Origin: Chloroflexota bacterium
GTDB taxonomy: Bacteria > Chloroflexota > Anaerolineae > Promineifilales > Promineifilaceae
Reading direction: 5' to 3'
NCBI GenBank assembly: GCA_008501785.1
Contig: QQUD01000473.1
Coordinates: forward strand, 1 to 9,925
Length of the DNA stretch: 9,925 nucleotides
The notes beneath the pieces were generated by a model. That model worked only from the letters and a program-made list of their open reading frames with translations. It was not told the origin of the DNA and did not search any database. Of the stretch, positions 6,205 to 9,925 are shown piece by piece. The first letter of the stretch is position 1; every line of letters starts with the position of its first letter. Both the position numbers and the translations under genes were made by a program.

Positions 6205-8745
6205 ATGCAATTGGCTGAGATTTTAACGGCGTTACGACACAATAAAGATTTTATGCGGCAGGTGGTGGCGTGGGAGCGTTTGGCGGCGCGGCCTGCGCAA
6301 TTTGATGTTCCGGCAGTTGATTTACCTGCTGGTATTATTGAAGCGTTGCGTTCGCGAGGCGTGGATGGCTTTTTTACGCATCAGGCGGAAGCAATAACGG
6401 CCGTTTCCCAATCCAAAAACGTCGTCATCGCCACCGCCACCGCATCCGGTAAAACCCTCTGCTACACCGTCCCCATCCTGCACCGGCTCATGCAAAAACC
6501 GAAAGGACAGGCGCTCTACCTCTTCCCTACCAAAGCACTGGCACATGACCAGTTGGCTGAAACAACGGCCGTTATCAACACAGGAAACCTCCCCATTGAT
6601 GCCTTCAGCTACGACGGCGACACCCCGCAGCACAAACGGCGGCAGGTGCGGCAAGCTGACGGCATTTTGATTACCAACCCAGACATGCTCCATGCAGGCA
6701 TCTTGCCCTACCACACAAGCTGGCGCAGCCTGTTCAGCAATCTCGAATTTGTGGTGCTCGATGAAATCCACGCGTACCGAGGCATCTTTGGCAGCCATGT
6801 GGGCAATGTGATTCGGCGACTGCGCCGCATTTGCGAATTTTACGGCAGCGATCCACAGTTCATTTGCTGCTCTGCCACCATCGCCAACCCCCAAGAACAC
6901 GCCGAACGACTCATCGAAAAACCCTTCGTGCTGATCGATGAATCCCAAAACGGCGCACCTCGCGCCGAAAAGCAGTTTATCCTCTACAACCCGCCCATCA
7001 TCGATGAAGATTTGGGACTGCGGGGCAGTGCCGTCATGGCCGCTCGCGACGCGGCAATGACTTTTTTGGCACAAGATGTGCAAACCATTGTCTTTGCCCG
7101 CGCACGGCAAACGGTGGAACTGCTGCTCACCTATTTACAGGATGATTTGACCTATGCAGGAAACAAGGAAACGGCCGTTGCCGGGTATCGCGGCGGCTAC
7201 TTGCCTTTAGAACGGCGTGAAATCGAACACGGCCTGCGCTCCGGAGCCGTGCGCGGCGTGGTCGCCACCAACGCGCTGGAATTGGGCATTGATATTGGCG
7301 AACTGGATGCGGCAGTGATCACTGGTTATCCAGGCTCCATCGCTTCAATTTGGCAGCAGGCGGGGCGCTCTGGGCGGCGTAGTGGACAATCGGTGGCGCT
7401 GATGGTTGCCAGCAACAATCCGCTCGACCAATACATCTGCAATCATCCGCGCTACCTGTTTGGCCGTTCGCCCGAACACGCGCTCACCAACCTGGACAAC
7501 CTGCGTATCATGGTCAACCATCTACTTTGTGCCGCGTATGAGCTGCCATTTCAAGAAAATGAACCATACGGTGATTTTGGTCCGGCGGGTCCGCTGCTGG
7601 ATGAGTTGGAAGAAGCGGGAATGCTGCATCAAACGCGGAAGCAGTTTCATTTCGTGGGTGAAACTGTGCCAGCAACGGCCGTTTCCCTACGCACCAGCAG
7701 CGATGACACGGTCGTCATTCACGACATGGGCGAACCGGGCGACAATGTTGCACCACGTGTGATTGGCGAACTCGATTTGGACAGTGCGCCGTCGATGGTG
7801 TATGAAGGTGCAATTTATATGCATCGGGCGCGGTCTTATTTGGTGGATGAACTGGACTGGAACGGCCGTATCGCCTACGTGCGTCCCGTGGATATCGACT
7901 ACTATACCCGTGCCAACGTCGGCAGCAGCGTGCGTGAACTGCGCCCAGACATGGAGCAGCTTGAAAATGGCATCATGCGCTGCTTTGGTGAAGTGTCCGT
8001 TGTCACCCAGGCTACCGGCTTCCGCAAAATCAAGCGCTACACGCACGAAACGCTTGGCTACGGCACGATTGATTTGCCAGAATTAACGCTGGAAACGACC
8101 GGCTATTGGCTCATTTTCTCAGAAGAGTTAGCCGAGCAACTGTACGATCTTGGCATTTTGCTGCGACCAAATGATTATGGCCCCAACTGGCAGCAGCAGC
8201 GCAAACTGGTGCTAGAGCGGGACAATTATCGCTGTCGCACTTGTGGGGCGCAGTCAAATCCTGGCTCGCCGCTGCATGTGCATCATATACGGCCGTTTCG
8301 CGAGTTCAGCTACATCCCTGGTCAAAACGAAAACTACCTCCAAGCCAACCAGGTTGACAATCTCGTCACACTCTGCCCAAGCTGCCATCGTCGCGCCGAA
8401 ACAGGCCAGCAAACGCGATCTGCATTGGGTGGATTGGCTTACGTTTTTCGCAATCTCGCCCCGCTCTTCCTCATGTGCGACCCATCCGACATCGAAGTCG
8501 TGGCCGAAAGTCGCAGCCCGATCACCCAGGCACCTACCGTTGTCGTGTATGAGCGCACGTCAGCAGGCGTTGGCTTTAGCGAGAGGCTGTTTGAACTGCA
8601 CGAGGGGCTGCTGGCAGCCGCATTGGAATTAGTGACCGACTGTCGCTGCCGCGATGGCTGCCCTGCTTGTGTTGGCCCCCCTGGTGAAATCGGCCCCGAC
8701 ACCAAAGCCGTCACGCGCCAGATGCTCACGATCCTTGCCGCGTAA
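6205..8745 (+). CDS. MrfA/YprA-like superfamily 2 helicase with an inserted HNH nuclease domain
   Basis: Predicted ATP-driven DNA helicase of 846 residues. RecA domain 1 has the THQ segment (58-60), Walker A TASGKT (79-84), PTKALAHDQ (108-116), DEIH (186-189) and SAT (223-225). RecA domain 2 has TIVFARAR (294-301), ATNALELGIDIG (354-365) and QQAGRSGRRSG (384-394). These, and the C-terminal zinc site CRCRDGCPAC (Cys813, 815, 819, 822), place it in the MrfA/YprA family with a DUF1998 (MZB) domain; B. subtilis MrfA acts in repair of mitomycin damage. Between them, at about 665-730, is a complete HNH domain: CRTC (677-680), HVHHI (His693-His694), Asn719, and CPSCH (724-728). It joins sequence typical of the helicase (TTGYWLIFSEE, 631-641) to the start of the zinc domain (ALGGLAYVF, 740-748). 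The combination suggests a helicase that also nicks or cuts DNA. ATG 6205 is the first usable start in the frame; no ribosome site is evident. No MrfB-type exonuclease gene follows. Confidence 0.92.
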   Translation: MQLAEILTALRHNKDFMRQVVAWERLAARPAQFDVPAVDLPAGIIEALRSRGVDGFFTHQAEAITAVSQSKNVVIATATASGKTLCYTVPILHRLMQKPKGQALYLFPTKALAHDQLAETTAVINTGNLPIDAFSYDGDTPQHKRRQVRQADGILITNPDMLHAGILPYHTSWRSLFSNLEFVVLDEIHAYRGIFGSHVGNVIRRLRRICEFYGSDPQFICCSATIANPQEHAERLIEKPFVLIDESQNGAPRAEKQFILYNPPIIDEDLGLRGSAVMAARDAAMTFLAQDVQTIVFARARQTVELLLTYLQDDLTYAGNKETAVAGYRGGYLPLERREIEHGLRSGAVRGVVATNALELGIDIGELDAAVITGYPGSIASIWQQAGRSGRRSGQSVALMVASNNPLDQYICNHPRYLFGRSPEHALTNLDNLRIMVNHLLCAAYELPFQENEPYGDFGPAGPLLDELEEAGMLHQTRKQFHFVGETVPATAVSLRTSSDDTVVIHDMGEPGDNVAPRVIGELDLDSAPSMVYEGAIYMHRARSYLVDELDWNGRIAYVRPVDIDYYTRANVGSSVRELRPDMEQLENGIMRCFGEVSVVTQATGFRKIKRYTHETLGYGTIDLPELTLETTGYWLIFSEELAEQLYDLGILLRPNDYGPNWQQQRKLVLERDNYRCRTCGAQSNPGSPLHVHHIRPFREFSYIPGQNENYLQANQVDNLVTLCPSCHRRAETGQQTRSALGGLAYVFRNLAPLFLMCDPSDIEVVAESRSPITQAPTVVVYERTSAGVGFSERLFELHEGLLAAALELVTDCRCRDGCPACVGPPGEIGPDTKAVTRQMLTILAA

Positions 8746-8779
8746 CCTATGTCTTCCTAAAAAACCTCGAATATCCAAC

Positions 8780-9745
8780 TCACTCTGAATAATGTGCAGC
8801 AATTTCACTTGCTAACTTTGCAATACTCACGCGCAATGAGTCCGGTGCAATAATCTTCACAACAGTGCCCATGCCCATAATAAATGTTTGTGCTTCTTCC
8901 ACCCGTTCAAAGGTGTAGTCAATCGTTTTCCAACCATTCGCGTCAGGCTGTGTTTCTGCCAAAAGCGAACGCACCCCCGCACCCAAAATATGTGGCAGAT
9001 TGGGAATCAAGTCTGGTCCAATGGAAAGGGTTACGGGGTATTTTGGCAATCCGACTTCATAGTCAGCAATCCAGTTTGCCCAAAAGTCAGCTAGATCGAA
9101 TGTTGCGGGTCGGGTGAAATGGGTTTGGGTGAGTACGGCCGTTTCCACCCTCGACACCCGATACACTCGCATCCCTCGCTCCGTTGCCGCCACCAGATAC
9201 CAAATGCCAGCCTTCGCCACCAATCCATAAGGTGAAACCACCCGCTGAGAAAGACCTCCCCCACTCCGCCGATAAGACATTGAAAGTTGTAAATCTTGCC
9301 AAACAGCCTCTTGCACTACTGGCAAAAATGGGAGTCGTTCTTCCCGTTGAAACCATCCTGCAGCGTCCAAATGAATGCGTTTGCGAATCAACTGAGCCTG
9401 CTCTTGATAATGACTGGGGAGAGAACTTGTGAGTTTTAAAAACGCCCCTTTTAATTGTTGGCTCAAGCCTAAATCAGACAATGGGCCAGGAATCGTTAGC
9501 ATAAAAAGTGCCCGAATTTCATCCTCGTGTAATCCAGTAAGTGTTGTGCGATAGCTATCCAGCAAGGCATATCCACCCCCCGGTCCGCCATCTGCATAAA
9601 CTGGCACACCAGCAGCACTGAGCGCATCAATATCACGATAAATAGTTCGTTTTGACACCTCAAGTTCTTTAGCTAACGCAGCTGCAGTTGTTTGACCGCG
9701 TGTTTGTAACACCATCATCAACGTAAGAAGCCGGTCAGCTCGCAT
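8780..9745 (-). CDS. WYL-domain transcriptional regulator with N-terminal winged helix
   Basis: DNA-binding regulator of 321 residues, the common size for YafY-type WYL proteins. The N-terminal HTH_11/DeoR-like winged helix covers about residues 1-60, with the recognition region SKRTIYRDIDAL at 31-42 and a wing ending GGPGGGYAL. The WYL domain (about 142-215) has IWYLVA with Trp182-Tyr183-Leu184 and the YRVSRV segment (195-200), the usual ligand-sensing residues. A WCX-type C-terminal domain follows (about 235-315). WYL domains are thought to bind nucleic acids or nucleotides; the ligand here is unknown. The start ATG at 9745 has GAGG four bases ahead; a TTG at 9748 is too close to that site. 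The gene converges on the helicase (34 bases apart) and diverges from the gene at 9851, so it most likely controls the latter and itself. Confidence 0.93.
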   Translation of the reverse strand: MRADRLLTLMMVLQTRGQTTAAALAKELEVSKRTIYRDIDALSAAGVPVYADGGPGGGYALLDSYRTTLTGLHEDEIRALFMLTIPGPLSDLGLSQQLKGAFLKLTSSLPSHYQEQAQLIRKRIHLDAAGWFQREERLPFLPVVQEAVWQDLQLSMSYRRSGGGLSQRVVSPYGLVAKAGIWYLVAATERGMRVYRVSRVETAVLTQTHFTRPATFDLADFWANWIADYEVGLPKYPVTLSIGPDLIPNLPHILGAGVRSLLAETQPDANGWKTIDYTFERVEEAQTFIMGMGTVVKIIAPDSLRVSIAKLASEIAAHYSE

Positions 9746-9790
9746 CAAACCTCAAGATTATGGAATCTGCCTCAATCAAAGAATCATGAG

Positions 9791-9805
9791 TGACAGTATA
9801 TGTCA
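9791..9805. promoter_or_regulatory. Candidate operator TGACA-N5-TGTCA between divergent genes
   Basis: A perfect inverted repeat, TGACA (9791-9795) and TGTCA (9801-9805), lies in the 105-base gap between the WYL regulator and the gene at 9851. It is 45 bases ahead of the latter's ATG, close to where a -35 box would be. TGACA/TGTCA half-sites of this kind are what I associate with WYL-type regulators, so the neighbour is the natural candidate to bind it. Confidence 0.5.
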
Positions 9806-9810
9806 GCCAT

Positions 9811-9826
9811 TATCTGTAAGATACAG
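9811..9826. promoter_or_regulatory. Second small inverted repeat in the divergent promoter region
   Basis: TATCT (9811-9815) and AGATA (9819-9823) are complementary around three bases, and CTGT (9814-9817) pairs with ACAG (9823-9826) in the same stretch. It lies five bases beyond the TGACA repeat and near the expected -10 position of the gene at 9851. It may be a second binding site or the promoter core; a clean -10/-35 pair is not visible. Confidence 0.3.
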
Positions 9827-9850
9827 GAAATCAACAACGAGGTGAAATTA

Positions 9851-9925
9851 ATGAATACGAAACAAGCAGTGAATTTGTCTAAAACGTCGGTTATCGACAA
9901 TATTTTTATTGATGATGGGGGTGTT
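9851..9925 (+). CDS. Start of an unidentified gene, cut by the window end
   Basis: An ATG at 9851 follows a good ribosome site (GAGGTG, 9838-9843) at seven bases and stays open for 25 codons to the window end. The visible residues begin MNTKQAVNLSKTSVIDNIF and are too few to name a family. Its divergent position next to the WYL regulator, with operator-like repeats between them, suggests it is the regulated target. Confidence 0.6.
   Translation, partial: MNTKQAVNLSKTSVIDNIFIDDGGV

Larger units (their letters stand above)
74..9143. repeat. Nine dispersed copies of the palindromic octamer ACGGCCGT
   Basis: The octamer occurs at 75-82, 3484-3491, 6397-6404, 6565-6572, 7171-7178, 7675-7682, 7862-7869, 8289-8296 and 9135-9142. 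At the first six it is the full 10-base palindrome AACGGCCGTT. Near-copies lie at 1401-1410 and 2523-2532. All nine are inside coding sequence, six of them in the helicase gene. In six of the nine the gene reads them as Thr-Ala-Val; two read Asn-Gly-Arg and one reads Arg-Pro. About 0.15 copies would be expected by chance in this length at even base composition. This resembles the highly iterated palindromes (HIP1) of cyanobacteria, but with a different sequence. Confidence 0.85.

Noticed and set aside
6322..7110. A 262-codon open frame on the minus strand inside the helicase gene
   Set aside because: It is the antisense of the helicase region with the ATPase motifs; its translation shows no family resemblance and the sense strand is clearly coding.
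8203..8391. Homing endonuclease or intein carrying the HNH motif within the helicase
   Set aside because: No intein splice motifs flank it, and the insertion is only about 65 residues, so it looks like a built-in domain.

Overview
The window looks like a chromosomal segment of a free-living bacterium. My best guess is a Chloroflexota (Anaerolineae/Promineifilales-like) filamentous or environmental lineage. The guess rests on gene style only: a secreted LysM protein, a coxMSL-type molybdenum hydroxylase cluster, a PIN-type relic of a kind common in Chloroflexota and Cyanobacteria, a WYL regulator, and a very frequent ACGGCCGT palindrome. No rRNA or tRNA is present to test it. Base composition is mixed: the helicase and LysM genes are GC-rich, while the NUDIX gene is clearly AT-rich.

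Layout, left to right. (1) 1-850 (+): C-terminal part of a probably secreted protein ending in a LysM domain. (2) 859-923: first copy of a hairpin repeat with 18-nt arms. (3) 1005-1208 (+): a decayed, internally deleted PIN-domain (VapC-like) gene with two stop codons, followed with a TAATG overlap by an intact 75-residue partner gene (1208-1435). (4) 1480-1510: a nested palindrome between converging genes. (5) 5281 down to 1521 (-): a three-gene operon for a xanthine dehydrogenase/CO dehydrogenase-family molybdenum hydroxylase, in the order FAD subunit, 2Fe-2S subunit, molybdopterin subunit. (6) 5535-6151: an AT-rich NUDIX hydrolase gene enclosed between two further copies of the hairpin repeat whose central segments point in opposite directions. 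(7) 6205-8745 (+): an MrfA/YprA-type superfamily 2 helicase with an HNH nuclease domain inserted just before the C-terminal four-cysteine zinc domain. (8) 9745 down to 8780 (-): a WYL-domain transcriptional regulator, convergent with the helicase and divergent from a gene that begins at 9851 and runs out of the window. A TGACA-N5-TGTCA operator candidate lies between the two divergent genes.

The three molybdenum hydroxylase genes clearly work together as one enzyme. The helicase probably acts in DNA repair or defence. The WYL regulator probably controls itself and the gene starting at 9851. The remaining genes do not form an obvious pathway with one another.

The most unusual signals are four. 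The palindrome ACGGCCGT occurs nine times in under 10 kb. Those sites tend to lie at local switches from G-rich to C-rich sequence. A three-copy hairpin family brackets a compositionally foreign NUDIX gene. An HNH domain is embedded in a repair-type helicase.
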